A stretch of 35,258 bases of DNA from Clostridia bacterium. GTDB lineage: Bacteria > Bacillota > Clostridia > Christensenellales > Borkfalkiaceae. Positions 16,065 to 25,045 of the stretch are shown here, one piece after another. Positions within the stretch are counted from its first letter, which is position 1; each line of letters begins with the position of its first letter. The notes beneath the pieces are model-generated. The model did not search any database. It was not told the origin of the DNA and worked only from the letters and a program-made list of their open reading frames with translations. The position numbers and the translations under genes are program-made. The stretch lies in contig JAFTPE010000036.1 of assembly GCA_017463425.1 (NCBI GenBank), positions 1 through 35,258 of the forward strand, given 5' to 3'.

Positions 16065-16829
16065 TTAATTCTCTTCAGCCAAAAGATGTTTCATCTCGTA
16101 CATGCCTGCCCCCTTTTTGGGTAAGAACTTTGCCGCGCGGATTGCGCCGACGGCAAAAACTCGTTTAGAACGCGCGCTGTGAGAAATGGTGATAATCTCG
16201 TCTTCGCCTGCAAACATCACTTCGTGTTCGCCTACAATCGTGCCGCCGCGTACGGCGTGGATTCCAATTTCACTCTTTTCTCTTGCTCCGACGATTCCGT
16301 CGCGTCCGTTGACGTAACGTTTTTGGTTGTCGAACGCTTGGTTAATCGTATCCGCCAACATCAAAGCCGTGCCAGAGGGCGCGTCTTTTTTCAAATTGTG
16401 GTGGCGTTCGATAATTTCTACGTCGTATTGATCGCCCAACACTTCCGCCGCCGCCTTGATTAAGGCTTGCATCAAATTTACGCCCAAGGAAAGGTTTGCC
16501 GTTTTAAAAATGGCAACCGATTGGGAATATTCGTCCACCAATTTCAAATCGTCTGCGGTAAATCCCGTGGAGGCAAGGACGATGCCAAGTCCGTTGTCTT
16601 TCGCGTAATCGAGGCGTTCTTTCAATCCAACGGGGGAAGAAAAATCAATGATAACGTCCGCTTTTTCTTGGATATCAGAAAAACTCTTATAAACGGGAAT
16701 CCCGATTTCTCTTGGGAACAAATCCACGCCGCAAACTGCCGTTGCCTCAGGGTCGTTTTCCAAGAGCGAGAGGACGTTGCCACCCATTTTTCCGCACGCG
16801 CCGCAAAGGATAATTTTAATATTTTCCAT
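16065..16829 (-). CDS. dapB: 4-hydroxy-tetrahydrodipicolinate reductase
   Basis: A 254-residue DapB, reducing hydroxytetrahydrodipicolinate to tetrahydrodipicolinate with NAD(P)H in the lysine and diaminopimelate pathway. The Rossmann motif is GACGKMGGNV (10-19). The catalytic motif ERHHNLKKDAPSGTA (141-155) holds the conserved His143/His144 and Lys148. Length is normal. Its ATG overlaps the dapA stop (TAATG), so translation is coupled. It is the last gene of the riboswitch-controlled operon and runs into the terminator at 16011-16049. Confidence 0.97.
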   Translation of the reverse strand: MENIKIILCGACGKMGGNVLSLLENDPEATAVCGVDLFPREIGIPVYKSFSDIQEKADVIIDFSSPVGLKERLDYAKDNGLGIVLASTGFTADDLKLVDEYSQSVAIFKTANLSLGVNLMQALIKAAAEVLGDQYDVEIIERHHNLKKDAPSGTALMLADTINQAFDNQKRYVNGRDGIVGAREKSEIGIHAVRGGTIVGEHEVMFAGEDEIITISHSARSKRVFAVGAIRAAKFLPKKGAGMYEMKHLLAEEN

Positions 16830-17719
16830 TACGCCTTACACTCCAAACCGAAATTTTTCATTGCCGAAACCAATTTTTCACGGTTCGCGTCTTCCATTTT
16901 CGTCAAGGGAGCGCGAGGCGCGCCTGCGTTGAATCCCAAAACGTTCATTGCTTCTTTTACGGGAATAGGGTTCACTTCGATAAAGCAAGCGTTGGCAAGG
17001 GGCAACAATCTGTCGTTGAGCGTCGCCGCTTCCGCCAATTTATTTTCTTTTACAAGGTTACAAAGTTGTTTCACTTCCGCAGGCACGATATTGGAAAGCA
17101 CGGAAATAACGCCCGCGCCGCCAACTGCCAAAATGGGGAAGTTCAATGCGTCTTCGCCAGAATATACGTCGCACTTATCGCGGACGAGGCGAATGGTTTC
17201 CATTGTCTTGCTCATATTTCCGCCTGCGTCTTTAATACCTGCGATATTGGGGATTTCAGCAATTTTTGCCATAGTTGCAGGCTGAATTTCCACGCCCGTA
17301 CGTCCAGGTACGTTGTACGCAATCACGGGGATAGACACCGCTTCACAAATCGCCTTGTAATAAGCCACCAAGCCGTTTTGGGTACATTTGTTATAATAGG
17401 GGGTAACCGCCAACAAGCCGTCCGCGCCGAACTTCTCAGCCGCTTTTGCCGTCATTACAGCGTCGGCGGTGTTGTTACTGCCGCAACCGAAAATGACCTT
17501 TGCGCGCTTGTTTACCTTTTTCACAGCGTAGTCCATCAACACGTGTTCTTCTTCAAACGTCATGGTGGAGGGTTCGCCTGTCGTGCCTAAGAACACGATA
17601 GCGTCCGTACCGCCTGCGATTTGGTGTTCAATCAGTTGATCGAGCACGGGATAATTGACTTCCGTATCTGTGAACGGCGTAATCAGAGCCGTTGCGCTAC
17701 CATAGAAAAATCCTTTCAT
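16829..17719 (-). CDS. dapA: 4-hydroxy-tetrahydrodipicolinate synthase
   Basis: A 296-residue DapA, condensing aspartate semialdehyde with pyruvate, the first committed step to lysine and DAP. The Schiff-base lysine is Lys163 in AGIKDAGGN; the catalytic Tyr is Tyr135 in YNVPGRTG (135-142). The early GTTGE (45-49) and the Tyr-rich VTPYYNK (105-111) are also present. Length is typical. It follows asd by 49 bases with a GGGAGAA-type ribosome binding site. Lysine control is probably mainly through the riboswitch; whether the enzyme is lysine-inhibited is not clear from sequence. Confidence 0.97.
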   Translation of the reverse strand: MKGFFYGSATALITPFTDTEVNYPVLDQLIEHQIAGGTDAIVFLGTTGEPSTMTFEEEHVLMDYAVKKVNKRAKVIFGCGSNNTADAVMTAKAAEKFGADGLLAVTPYYNKCTQNGLVAYYKAICEAVSIPVIAYNVPGRTGVEIQPATMAKIAEIPNIAGIKDAGGNMSKTMETIRLVRDKCDVYSGEDALNFPILAVGGAGVISVLSNIVPAEVKQLCNLVKENKLAEAATLNDRLLPLANACFIEVNPIPVKEAMNVLGFNAGAPRAPLTKMEDANREKLVSAMKNFGLECKA

Positions 17720-17768
17720 AATAGTATAATATTCTCCCTTAATTTGTTTTCGTTCAAAATGCGGACGG

Positions 17769-18848
17769 TTAATCCATATATCCTTTCGCTGTCAACAATT
17801 CCGCAAGCAACACAGCACCGCCAGCCGCGCCACGTAAGGTGTTGTGGGAAAGCCCGACAAATTTGTAATCGTATACGCTGTCTTCACGGAGTCTGCCTGC
17901 CGTAACGCTCATACCGTTGCCTTCCATTCTGTCGAGTTTTGCCTGAGGGCGATTGTCCTCTTCAAAATATTTGAGGAATTGCGCAGGCGCAGAGGGCAAG
18001 CCCAAAATTTGCGGTTCGCCTTTGAAATTTGCCCAAGCGGATAAAATTTCTTCTTTCGTGGGCTTTTTATCAAATTTTACGAATACAGCCGCCGTATGTC
18101 CGTCGGAAACGGGAACGCGGAGGCATTGCGCCGTGATAGCGGGGGAAGTAGCGGAAACGATTTCGTCGTTTTGGATTTCGCCCCAAATTTTAAGGGGTTC
18201 TTTTTCGCTCTTTTCTTCTTCTCCGCCGATATAGGGGATAATGTTATCCAAAATTTCGGGCATAGATTTAAACGTCTTACCTGCCCCGGAAATTGCCTGA
18301 TAAGTGCAAACCGCCGCCTCTTTTACGCCAAACGCTTTTAAGGGGTGCAACAAAGGTACGTAGGATTGCAACGAGCAGTTGGATTTTACTGCGATAAAAC
18401 CGCGTTTCGTGCCAAGGCGTTTTTTCTGCGCCGAAATAATTTCCAAATGCTGAGGATTGATTTCGGGGATAATCATAGGTACGTCCGCCGTAAAACGGTG
18501 CGCCGAGTTGTTAGAAACGACGGGAACTTCTTTTTGTGCGTACGCCTCTTCCAAAGCGCAGATTTTTGCTTTGTCCATGTTTACCGCGCAAAATACGAAA
18601 TCAACGCTTGCCGCGATTTTGTCCATATCTGCTTCTGCGTCAAGAATTTTCATTTGATGATATTTTTCAGGAATGGGGCAATCGAACGACCATTTTTCGC
18701 CTACTGCCTCCAAATACGTTTTCCCTGCGGAACGGGAAGACGCTGCAAGGACGGTTACGTTAAACCAAGGGTGATTGGCAAGCAACAACATAAAACGTTG
18801 TCCTACCATACCGGTTGCGCCGATTACGCCGACTTTGTATTGTTTCAT
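17769..18848 (-). CDS. asd: Aspartate-semialdehyde dehydrogenase, archaeal/fungal-type
   Basis: A 359-residue enzyme that makes aspartate semialdehyde from aspartyl phosphate with NADPH, the branch point for lysine, threonine and methionine. The NADP motif is GATGMVGQRF (10-19). The catalytic Cys is Cys158 in KSNCSLQ, the Gln motif is CTYQAISGAGK (181-191) and the catalytic His is His251 in VSDGHTAAVF. The early VLAASSRSAGK and the length match the archaeal/fungal-like clade rather than the E. coli or Bacillus clades. An AAGGAGAA ribosome binding site precedes the ATG. It is the first gene after the lysine riboswitch and heads asd-dapA-dapB. Confidence 0.95.
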   Translation of the reverse strand: MKQYKVGVIGATGMVGQRFMLLLANHPWFNVTVLAASSRSAGKTYLEAVGEKWSFDCPIPEKYHQMKILDAEADMDKIAASVDFVFCAVNMDKAKICALEEAYAQKEVPVVSNNSAHRFTADVPMIIPEINPQHLEIISAQKKRLGTKRGFIAVKSNCSLQSYVPLLHPLKAFGVKEAAVCTYQAISGAGKTFKSMPEILDNIIPYIGGEEEKSEKEPLKIWGEIQNDEIVSATSPAITAQCLRVPVSDGHTAAVFVKFDKKPTKEEILSAWANFKGEPQILGLPSAPAQFLKYFEEDNRPQAKLDRMEGNGMSVTAGRLREDSVYDYKFVGLSHNTLRGAAGGAVLLAELLTAKGYMD

Positions 18849-18886
18849 TTTTATAATTCTCCTTTCGTTTGTTTTTGAAATAAAGT

Positions 18887-18916
18887 GAAAAATAAAAGAC
18901 GGGAACGTACCCGTCT
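18887..18916 (-). terminator. Riboswitch-controlled intrinsic terminator before asd
   Basis: Read on the minus strand, AGACGGG pairs with CCCGTCT (18897-18916) around a 6-base loop, followed by TTTATTTTT. It lies between the lysine aptamer and the asd start, where the expression platform should be. An upstream GGGAA could pair with the UUCCC of this hairpin as an antiterminator, but that is inference. Confidence 0.85.
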
Positions 18917-18969
18917 AAAAACCACGATTTAAAGATTCCCAAAATGCGATTTGGAACAGTAAATAGTGC

Positions 18970-19128
18970 TTCCCAAGCGGGGACAGTCATACGGGTATTC
19001 TCCCGTATGCCCAGCGCAAAAGGACGAAATTTGCGCTTCGGCGGAGATACCCTTTTTCTCGCAACCTGCGCCGTGTCCTTTGGGCGCGTCGTCGCGGCGA
19101 GATACTTTTGTTCGTCCGCTCCTCTATT
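18970..19128 (-). ncRNA. Lysine riboswitch (L box) aptamer
   Basis: On the minus strand the leader shows the conserved blocks of the lysine riboswitch in order: AUAGAGGAGCGGACGAAC, AAAAGUAU, GGUUGCGAGAAAAAGGG, UCUCCGCCGAAGCGC, GCGCUGGGC and GACUGUCCC. The closing helix forms between AGCGG at the 5' side and CCGCU at the 3' side. The RNA senses lysine and, when bound, favours the downstream terminator. It fits the asd-dapA-dapB genes it precedes. Confidence 0.95.
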
Positions 19129-19138
19129 TAACGCACTT

Positions 19139-19167
19139 ATTTTAACACATAATTTCATAAAAGTCAA
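19139..19167 (-). promoter_or_regulatory. Sigma-A promoter of the lysine riboswitch operon
   Basis: On the minus strand TTGACT (19162-19167), a 17-base spacer and TAAAAT (19139-19144). The predicted start, near 19132, is just upstream of the aptamer. Confidence 0.8.
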
Positions 19168-19228
19168 TGAAAAGTAGAAAGATTTTTAGCAACTTGAAAA
19201 TTTATTTGAAATTTTTTTTGAAAATTCC

Positions 19229-19257
19229 TTGAAATAATCACAATTTTGTAGTAAAAT
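19229..19257 (+). promoter_or_regulatory. Sigma-A promoter of the yesL-like/hslO operon
   Basis: TTGAAA (19229-19234), a 17-base spacer and TAAAAT (19252-19257). It is divergent from the riboswitch promoter, about 60 bases away. The leader to the ATG at 19396 is about 130 bases, and I see no known regulatory RNA in it. Confidence 0.65.
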
Positions 19258-19395
19258 AGAAAGGAACACATTCGGAGAACGAATATTTATCTTTTTTCTT
19301 ATCTTCCGTTTGGAAAAAGGAAAAAAGTGGTATATATAGCAGAATGTTGTTTTGCCGAAAACGTTTTGGCGAAAAGAAAAAATCGGAGTTTTTAT

Positions 19396-20700
19396 ATGGC
19401 ACAACAAAAGAAAGGTTTTATCACGCGTATGCTGGAAGGCAAAGAACGCAGCGAAGAATATGCAAGAAGTACGTTGCCTACCAACCGTTGGCAACTGTTT
19501 TGGGATATTTTCAAGGGGAATTTTGGAAAAATCGTCAAAGTGAATTTGCTGATTTTATTGTTTTGCGTTCCGACGATTGCCGTTATCATTTTTAAAATAA
19601 TGGTCAGCGAAAGCAACAGCATTTTGTATCCTTTTGGCGCAAACCTTATGATAGGCTATCCTGCGTATCCCAATCAACAGGGAATTTCCGAACTGATTGC
19701 AATGCAAGATAATATGGTATTGTACGTGGGGTTGTTGGTTTCTATGTTCATTGCCTCCGTCGGCGTTGCAGGCGGTATTTACGTTATCCGTAATATGGTG
19801 TGGACGGAGGGTATTTTCGTTGCCAACGATTTTTGGCGTGGGGTAAAACTCAATTATAAAAACGCGTTGCAAACGACGTTGTTTTTCGCCGTCGTTTTGT
19901 TGCTGTCTGGAAGTCTTATCAGTTTTACCGAATTCACGTTAGCAGTCGGTGAAGTAAGCAAAGCGGCGACGGTATTTATGCGAATTTCGCAGGCTATGAG
20001 CTATGTGTTTATCGCAATGGCGGCAATGATGTCGCTGTGGATGTTGGCGCAAGGGGTGAATTATAAACTTTCCTTTATGGGAATGTTAAAAAACTCGTTT
20101 TTAATTATGATAGGTACGTTGCCGCAATCGATATTTTTCGGGGTGTTGGCGTTGTTGCCGTACGCTTTGTTTTTGATTGGACAGACGTTTTTTATTATGA
20201 TTGCCGTAATGGTTGTCATTTTCTTCGCATTGGCGTATACCTTGCTGGTATGGTTGGATTTTGCGCAATGGGTGTTTGATAAATATATCAATCCGAAAAT
20301 TCAAGGCGCGAGAGTGGGCAGAGGGATTTATTCTAAAACGGACGAAGATAGCGAGGATTCCGAATTGGGCAAGAGCGCGGCAGAACTCGAATATCGCCGT
20401 ACCATTTTGGCAATGGGGAAATCCAAACTCGTTGCGCGCCCGATAAAGCCTATTGACGATTCGTTGCAAGTGTACGAATTGCCGCAATCGTTTACGCGTG
20501 AAGATTTGAAAAAACTCCGTGAAAGCAAGCAAAATATCGTTGAGGACAGCGAGGCGTACGCGGAAGAACATAAAAACGATTTGCGTTACGTCGAATACAA
20601 TAAAAATTTTGACGAAATGGAACGCGCTTTGCAGGAAGAAGACGCGGGGAAGAAGAAAAAGAAAAAACTTCGTCCGCCGAAGATGCTGGGCGACGAATAA
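19396..20700 (+). CDS. YesL (DUF624)-like multipass membrane protein with long charged tail
   Basis: A protein of 434 residues. I chose the ATG at 19396 because a CGGAG ribosome binding site lies 7 bases upstream; an upstream in-frame GTG at 19327 lacks one. The N-terminal block LFWDIFKGNFGKIVKVNLLI and the later RNMVWTEGIFVANDFWRGVK resemble YesL/DUF624 proteins. About six membrane segments lie at 50-70, 108-133, 158-178, 196-218, 240-262 and 264-288. Residues 300-434 are a hydrophilic cytoplasmic tail rich in Glu/Lys, ending KKKKKKLRPPKMLGDE. YesL-type proteins often sit beside sugar transporters, which is not the case here. Function unknown. Confidence 0.8.
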   Translation: MAQQKKGFITRMLEGKERSEEYARSTLPTNRWQLFWDIFKGNFGKIVKVNLLILLFCVPTIAVIIFKIMVSESNSILYPFGANLMIGYPAYPNQQGISELIAMQDNMVLYVGLLVSMFIASVGVAGGIYVIRNMVWTEGIFVANDFWRGVKLNYKNALQTTLFFAVVLLLSGSLISFTEFTLAVGEVSKAATVFMRISQAMSYVFIAMAAMMSLWMLAQGVNYKLSFMGMLKNSFLIMIGTLPQSIFFGVLALLPYALFLIGQTFFIMIAVMVVIFFALAYTLLVWLDFAQWVFDKYINPKIQGARVGRGIYSKTDEDSEDSELGKSAAELEYRRTILAMGKSKLVARPIKPIDDSLQVYELPQSFTREDLKKLRESKQNIVEDSEAYAEEHKNDLRYVEYNKNFDEMERALQEEDAGKKKKKKLRPPKMLGDE

Positions 20701-20737
20701 CGGTTGAAAAACGATTGTAAATCGGGGGTGGTCTACC

Positions 20738-21472
20738 ATGGAAAGAAACGGGGCGTACGTCAATCTTGCCAAATGGTTTGAATATCTCAACGACGACTGC
20801 GGCTATGAAAATTGGTCGCAGTATTTAATTACGAAGTTGAAAAAATATGCCTTGTCGGACGGTTTGGATATCGGTTGCGGCGGCGGTTGGTTTACACGCG
20901 CGTTTTTTAAGGCAGGATATCGAATGACAGGCTTGGATGCGTCGGCGGAAATGTTGGATTTTGCGCAAGAAACTGCCGTGAAAGAGGGGGTTAGAGGTGA
21001 ATATCTCCTCGGCGACGTTTCAAAAATGAAATTGCCCAAACGTTTCGATTTTGCAACGGCAATCAACGATTGTATCAATTATATCCCTAAAAACAAATTG
21101 AACGCGGCGTTTAAAAACGTAGCGGGCGCATTGAAAAAGGGCGGGATATTTTTATTTGATATCAGCTCTGAACGAAAATTCCGTGAAAAGATTGCAAATA
21201 CTGTTTGCGCGGATGATAGAGAGGAGATTACGTATCTCAGCTTTAACAAAACGGAAAACGATTGCGTCGCGATGGACGTAACGCTGTTCGTCAAACGTAA
21301 AGACGGGGCGTTTGACCGTTTGGACGAAACGCATACGCAGTATATTTATCGAGAAGAAGAAATTATACAGGCGTTGGAAAACAACGGGTTTTCGGTGCTT
21401 GAAATAGAGGGGCATTTGGGAACGGACAAAACGCAGAGTGATCGCATTTGTTTTTTGGCGCAAAGGAAATAA
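20738..21472 (+). CDS. Class I SAM-dependent methyltransferase
   Basis: A 244-residue methyltransferase. Motif I is LDIGCGGGWFTRAF (43-56), which binds SAM, followed by an acidic motif II (GLDASAEML, about 67-75) and GDVSKMKLPKRFDFATAIND (about 90-109). The C-terminal part has a beta-strand region with TQYIYREEEI, similar to small-molecule methyltransferases of the DUF4942/Methyltransf_25 type. The substrate is unknown. A GGGGGTGG ribosome binding site precedes it. It lies between the YesL-like gene and hslO, 6 bases before hslO. Confidence 0.88.
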   Translation: MERNGAYVNLAKWFEYLNDDCGYENWSQYLITKLKKYALSDGLDIGCGGGWFTRAFFKAGYRMTGLDASAEMLDFAQETAVKEGVRGEYLLGDVSKMKLPKRFDFATAINDCINYIPKNKLNAAFKNVAGALKKGGIFLFDISSERKFREKIANTVCADDREEITYLSFNKTENDCVAMDVTLFVKRKDGAFDRLDETHTQYIYREEEIIQALENNGFSVLEIEGHLGTDKTQSDRICFLAQRK

Positions 21473-21478
21473 AAAGAG

Positions 21479-22333
21479 ATGAAAAATTTGGTGCGTGCGC
21501 TCGTGTATGAAAACCAAGTTTCGCTGACGGCGGCGGATACGACGGATATCGTAAACGAGGCGATACAATTACATAATCTTTCGCGCGTGTCGGCAACGGT
21601 GTTTGGAAAAGCGTTGTCGGCAATGACGTTTGCCAGCGCTTGTTTAAAACAGGAAACGGGCGAAATCTCCCTTGCGGTGAAAAGCGACGGAACGGGCGGA
21701 GATATCGCGGTTTCGGGAAATCGGAATCTATATATCCGTGGATATATAAACAACGTGAAGGTAGACGGAACGGGTTTGGATGCGGAGAGGGCGTGTTTTG
21801 GGCGCGTGGGTTCGCTTACGATTGTGCGCGACGACGGGTACAATCGACCGTTTGTAGGCGCGTGCGCTTTGCCGAGCGGTGGCGACGTGGACGAGGCGTT
21901 TGAGGAGTATTACCGTATCAGCGAACAGTTGCCGACCAAAATCAAAACTTGCGTTGAAATGGACGAAAACGGAAAGTGTTCGTTTGCGGGCGTCGTATGT
22001 TTACAACCGTTGCCATTTGCGGATGAAAAGACGTTGGAAGAGGTTGAAAAATTTGATTTGCGCGGTTTGTTGGACGAAATACGCCTTTGCGGAGTGGAGC
22101 GTGGCGTAAAAAACCGATTTGAGGAAAATTGGGAGGTTTGGGAAACGCGTGAGGCTAGATATAAATGCAACTGTTCGAGGGAATATTTGGCGGAAGTGTT
22201 GACGTCTTTGGGCGAAACGCAAATGCGACAAATTATACGCGAGGACGGGGCGGTGAGAGCGCATTGTCATTATTGTAACACCGATTACGAATTTACGGAC
22301 GAGGACGCGGATAGGATTTTTAAAAAGTCGTAA
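21479..22333 (+). CDS. hslO: Redox-regulated molecular chaperone Hsp33
   Basis: A 284-residue Hsp33, a cytoplasmic holdase activated by oxidants. The zinc-binding switch cysteines are present as CNC (Cys230, Cys232) and CHYC (Cys263, Cys266). The N-terminal domain has SRVSATVFGKALSAMTFAS-like helices (33-53) and the GDIAVSGN and VGSLTIVRD strands typical of the family. Under oxidation, zinc is released and disulfides form. It starts 6 bases after the methyltransferase with an AAAAAGAG ribosome binding site, so co-expression is likely. Confidence 0.96.
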   Translation: MKNLVRALVYENQVSLTAADTTDIVNEAIQLHNLSRVSATVFGKALSAMTFASACLKQETGEISLAVKSDGTGGDIAVSGNRNLYIRGYINNVKVDGTGLDAERACFGRVGSLTIVRDDGYNRPFVGACALPSGGDVDEAFEEYYRISEQLPTKIKTCVEMDENGKCSFAGVVCLQPLPFADEKTLEEVEKFDLRGLLDEIRLCGVERGVKNRFEENWEVWETREARYKCNCSREYLAEVLTSLGETQMRQIIREDGAVRAHCHYCNTDYEFTDEDADRIFKKS

Positions 22334-22356
22334 GATACCCGAAGAGTAGGAGAGAT

Positions 22357-24096
22357 ATGGCGAAGAAAAAGGAAAAGAAAATAGATTTCAGCAGCAAGCG
22401 GCTGGGGAATCTTGCAGATAAATTTTATAACGAGGGAAATTATCTTTCCGCGCTCCGTTTTGCGTATAGGCAGTTGGAAGAATACGGTGGCGACGGAGAC
22501 GCTTACGCGCGTTTGTCGGATATTTACGAGGGAATGTCGCTCAACGGCTCGGCGGTGAATTGGTGGTTTCGGTTTTTAGATATCGCGGACGAGTCGGATT
22601 TGCCCGATATTTACGAGGGGCTTGCCGTTAATTTTCTAAATCTTGGCAACGAGAGCATATCGGCGTTTTACTACAACAAATTGATTGACGTGGACGACAG
22701 TTTGCCTGAAGAGAGTAAATTTGATATCGTGTCGGCGTTTTCCTCCGCGAAAAAATCGGGCTTTCGGTTTGTATATCCACCGCATTTGGCGGATTATACG
22801 CAGGAACTCGCCATAGGTTCGAGGGCGTTGAAAAAAGGAGATTGCGATCGCGCGATTGAGGAATTGTCCAAAGTGGAGAAAGGCTCAAAAGATTTTGCCA
22901 CGGCAAAGGAAATACAAGCGGTGGCGTATCTTTTAAAAGGTGATCCAAAGAGTGCGGAAACGTTGTGTTTAGAGGCGTTGGAAGAAAAGCCCGACGACGT
23001 GCGCGTACAATCTACGCTTGCCGCAGCGTATTTAGAGCAGAATCGAGAAACGGATAGCAAAGAAATTGCTGTGAAATTGGCGGCGTTGTTGCCAGACGAT
23101 GTTGACGATTTGTATAAAGTAGCGACGGTGTGTTGCGAAAACGGCTTGCACCAAGAAGCGTATCAAAAATTTTGCGAATTGGATAAACGTTTGCCATACG
23201 AGGGGAGAACGCTATATTTCAAAGCGGTTTCAGCGTTTAAAAGCGGACATATCAAAGAATCGGAAAAGGCCTTAGACGAATTGTGTACGATATATCCCGA
23301 GGCCGAGGTTGCCAAATATTACCTTGCGGAACTTCGGAATTATCGCGAGGGCTTGATTGAAAAATTGCCCGAAATGATTTATTTTTATCATTTGCCGCAA
23401 GAGCAGCGCGAGGAGCGTTGCCGTACGTTGATTAGAATCGGCAGTTGCACGCAGGACGAGGCTATTTTATTTGGGGCAATAGCGGAAAGCAACGGATATT
23501 TCCGTTGGTGTTTCGACGAGATGGACGGTGGCGATCACGATTTGCAGTATTTGGCTGTGGTAACGGCAGCGCACGTGCGAGCGGATGAGTTTTTAAGGGA
23601 CGTATTGCTGGATTATGAAGTAATGGATTTTTTAAAAATCGAAATCTTACGGCTTTTTTTAGAGAGAAACGAGGATATCGAAGTAGGCTTGGTTTTGTAC
23701 AATATTTACCGCAGAATGCGATTACGGCGGATTTGTATCGGCAGGAAAAAACGCAAACGTTTTATTCAATCGTATGCAAAAATAGCCTCCAAGTTCGTGG
23801 CTTTACACGACCCGTACGGGGCGAAGATAAAACAGGCGGCGGAAACGTTGTATCGCGCGTTGGAAAAGTACGGCTCGATGGATTTGATAGACAACACCGA
23901 CGATTGCGCTTGCGCTATTTTCGTTTTATCGGGGCTGAAAGAGCTGGGACGAAACCTTGACGAAATTGCCGCGGCGTTCGAGGCGAATAAAGATAAAGTG
24001 AACGTTTTGTTGAGTGTGGCGCTGAGCGGGCAATATGGATTAAATAAAGACGGCGGATTACAAAAAGAAGAAGGAAACGCGAATGAAACTGATTGA
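22357..24096 (+). CDS. TPR-repeat protein, unknown function
   Basis: A 579-residue, mostly helical protein with no signal peptide, so probably cytoplasmic. It starts with a basic MAKKKEKK segment. Tetratricopeptide-type pairs of helices are recognisable, for example NLADKFYNEGNYLSALRFAY (17-36), LADYTQELAIGSRALKKGDC (from about 148), YLLKGDPKSAETLCLEALEE and AYLEQNRETDSKEIAVKLAA. The second half is less regular and includes a basic patch RRMRLRRICIGRKKRKR (near 450-465). TPR proteins are usually scaffolds. Its stop overlaps the next start by 14 bases. Partners are unknown; co-transcription with hslO hints at stress response but does not show it. Confidence 0.85.
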   Translation: MAKKKEKKIDFSSKRLGNLADKFYNEGNYLSALRFAYRQLEEYGGDGDAYARLSDIYEGMSLNGSAVNWWFRFLDIADESDLPDIYEGLAVNFLNLGNESISAFYYNKLIDVDDSLPEESKFDIVSAFSSAKKSGFRFVYPPHLADYTQELAIGSRALKKGDCDRAIEELSKVEKGSKDFATAKEIQAVAYLLKGDPKSAETLCLEALEEKPDDVRVQSTLAAAYLEQNRETDSKEIAVKLAALLPDDVDDLYKVATVCCENGLHQEAYQKFCELDKRLPYEGRTLYFKAVSAFKSGHIKESEKALDELCTIYPEAEVAKYYLAELRNYREGLIEKLPEMIYFYHLPQEQREERCRTLIRIGSCTQDEAILFGAIAESNGYFRWCFDEMDGGDHDLQYLAVVTAAHVRADEFLRDVLLDYEVMDFLKIEILRLFLERNEDIEVGLVLYNIYRRMRLRRICIGRKKRKRFIQSYAKIASKFVALHDPYGAKIKQAAETLYRALEKYGSMDLIDNTDDCACAIFVLSGLKELGRNLDEIAAAFEANKDKVNVLLSVALSGQYGLNKDGGLQKEEGNANETD

Positions 24097-24916
24097 TTTT
24101 GACGGGCTTTTCGACGTGAAATTGACCCAATATATGGAAGAAAACAAAAATAAATATACGGAAAAACAATGGGAAGATATCATTCCCAAATTGTATAAAA
24201 AATTTGGGGATACCTACGTGGCGAAGGTGAAATGCACCCCTAAGGAATATTATGGGAAAATGACGGATTCCCAACTCGTGGAAACGCTGTCGGCGCATTT
24301 GAAAGAAGACGTACCCGTGCCCGAATTTTTATGCGCGGAAATAGAAACGCGCGGGGTAACGGAAACTTTGTTGCCGCTTTTAAAGGGCGAAGATACGCAG
24401 ACGGCGATTTACGCGCTCAATTTAATTGGCGACGACGCGCGCGCGTACGATACGTATTTTTCCATTCTTACGGAAGGACGGTTTGACGAGGATTTGCGTA
24501 ACGATATCGTCGAAGTGTTTAAATTCCACGCGGACGCGGTAAAAGACCGCGCGTACGAGGCGTATAAACAAGGACTCGCTTCCGAATATATGTTGGAAAT
24601 TTTGTCGAGAGTCAAAGAGAAAGAAGACCGCGTTTACGAGGTTTTAAAAACGGCGTTCCTTTCGGGAGATAACGTACCTATGCGCGCGAGTTATCTTGCC
24701 TCTTACGGCGACGAACGGGCTTTGGAGATGTTACTTGCCCGTATTGAGGATAGGACGATTGGGTTTGTTGAGTTTCAAGAATTGAAATACGCCATTGAGG
24801 CGTTGGGCGGCGAATATAGCGAACCGCGTGATTTTTCGGAAGATAAGGATTATCTTGCCGTTGAGGACGCTGCCTCGCGCGCCGTTACGTCGGAAACGGA
24901 AACGCACCGCAGTTAA
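24083..24916 (+). CDS. Uncharacterised helical, HEAT-like repeat protein
   Basis: A 277-residue acidic protein without signal peptide or membrane segments. The N-terminal part (1-75) contains a conserved-looking block, QWEDIIPKLYKKFGDTYVAK. From about residue 80 the sequence is made of HEAT-like helix pairs, with turns such as ETLLPLLKGEDTQTAIYALN, ALEMLLARIEDRTIGFVEFQ and ELKYAIEALGGE. HEAT-like repeats bind proteins. It overlaps the TPR gene and is the last gene of the operon. I know no named family for it and infer no function beyond a likely partnership with the TPR protein. Confidence 0.78.
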   Translation: MKLIDFDGLFDVKLTQYMEENKNKYTEKQWEDIIPKLYKKFGDTYVAKVKCTPKEYYGKMTDSQLVETLSAHLKEDVPVPEFLCAEIETRGVTETLLPLLKGEDTQTAIYALNLIGDDARAYDTYFSILTEGRFDEDLRNDIVEVFKFHADAVKDRAYEAYKQGLASEYMLEILSRVKEKEDRVYEVLKTAFLSGDNVPMRASYLASYGDERALEMLLARIEDRTIGFVEFQELKYAIEALGGEYSEPRDFSEDKDYLAVEDAASRAVTSETETHRS

Positions 24917-24939
24917 AATAAACGGAATAAAAAAAATTT

Positions 24940-24988
24940 TCTCCGCATATAGTAAACCGTGTAAGGTTTGACTGCGGAGATTTTTTTA
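24940..24988 (+). terminator. Intrinsic terminator after the hslO operon
   Basis: TCTCCGCA (24940-24947) pairs with TGCGGAGA (24973-24980), with an inner AAACC/GGTTT pairing, followed by a run of T's. Confidence 0.88.
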
Positions 24989-25045
24989 TAAGCATTTATA
25001 AAATTCAAACAAAATTTTCCGCGAAATCACGATGGGAGGTCGTTG

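Noticed and set aside
16467-17285. Plus-strand frame of 272 codons opposite dapB and dapA
   Set aside because: Both minus-strand genes have full catalytic motifs; the antisense frame has none and no start signals.
24989-25045. Sigma-E promoter before spoIVA
   Set aside because: It is expected from biology, but no convincing -10/-35 pair is visible in this short A/T-rich stretch.
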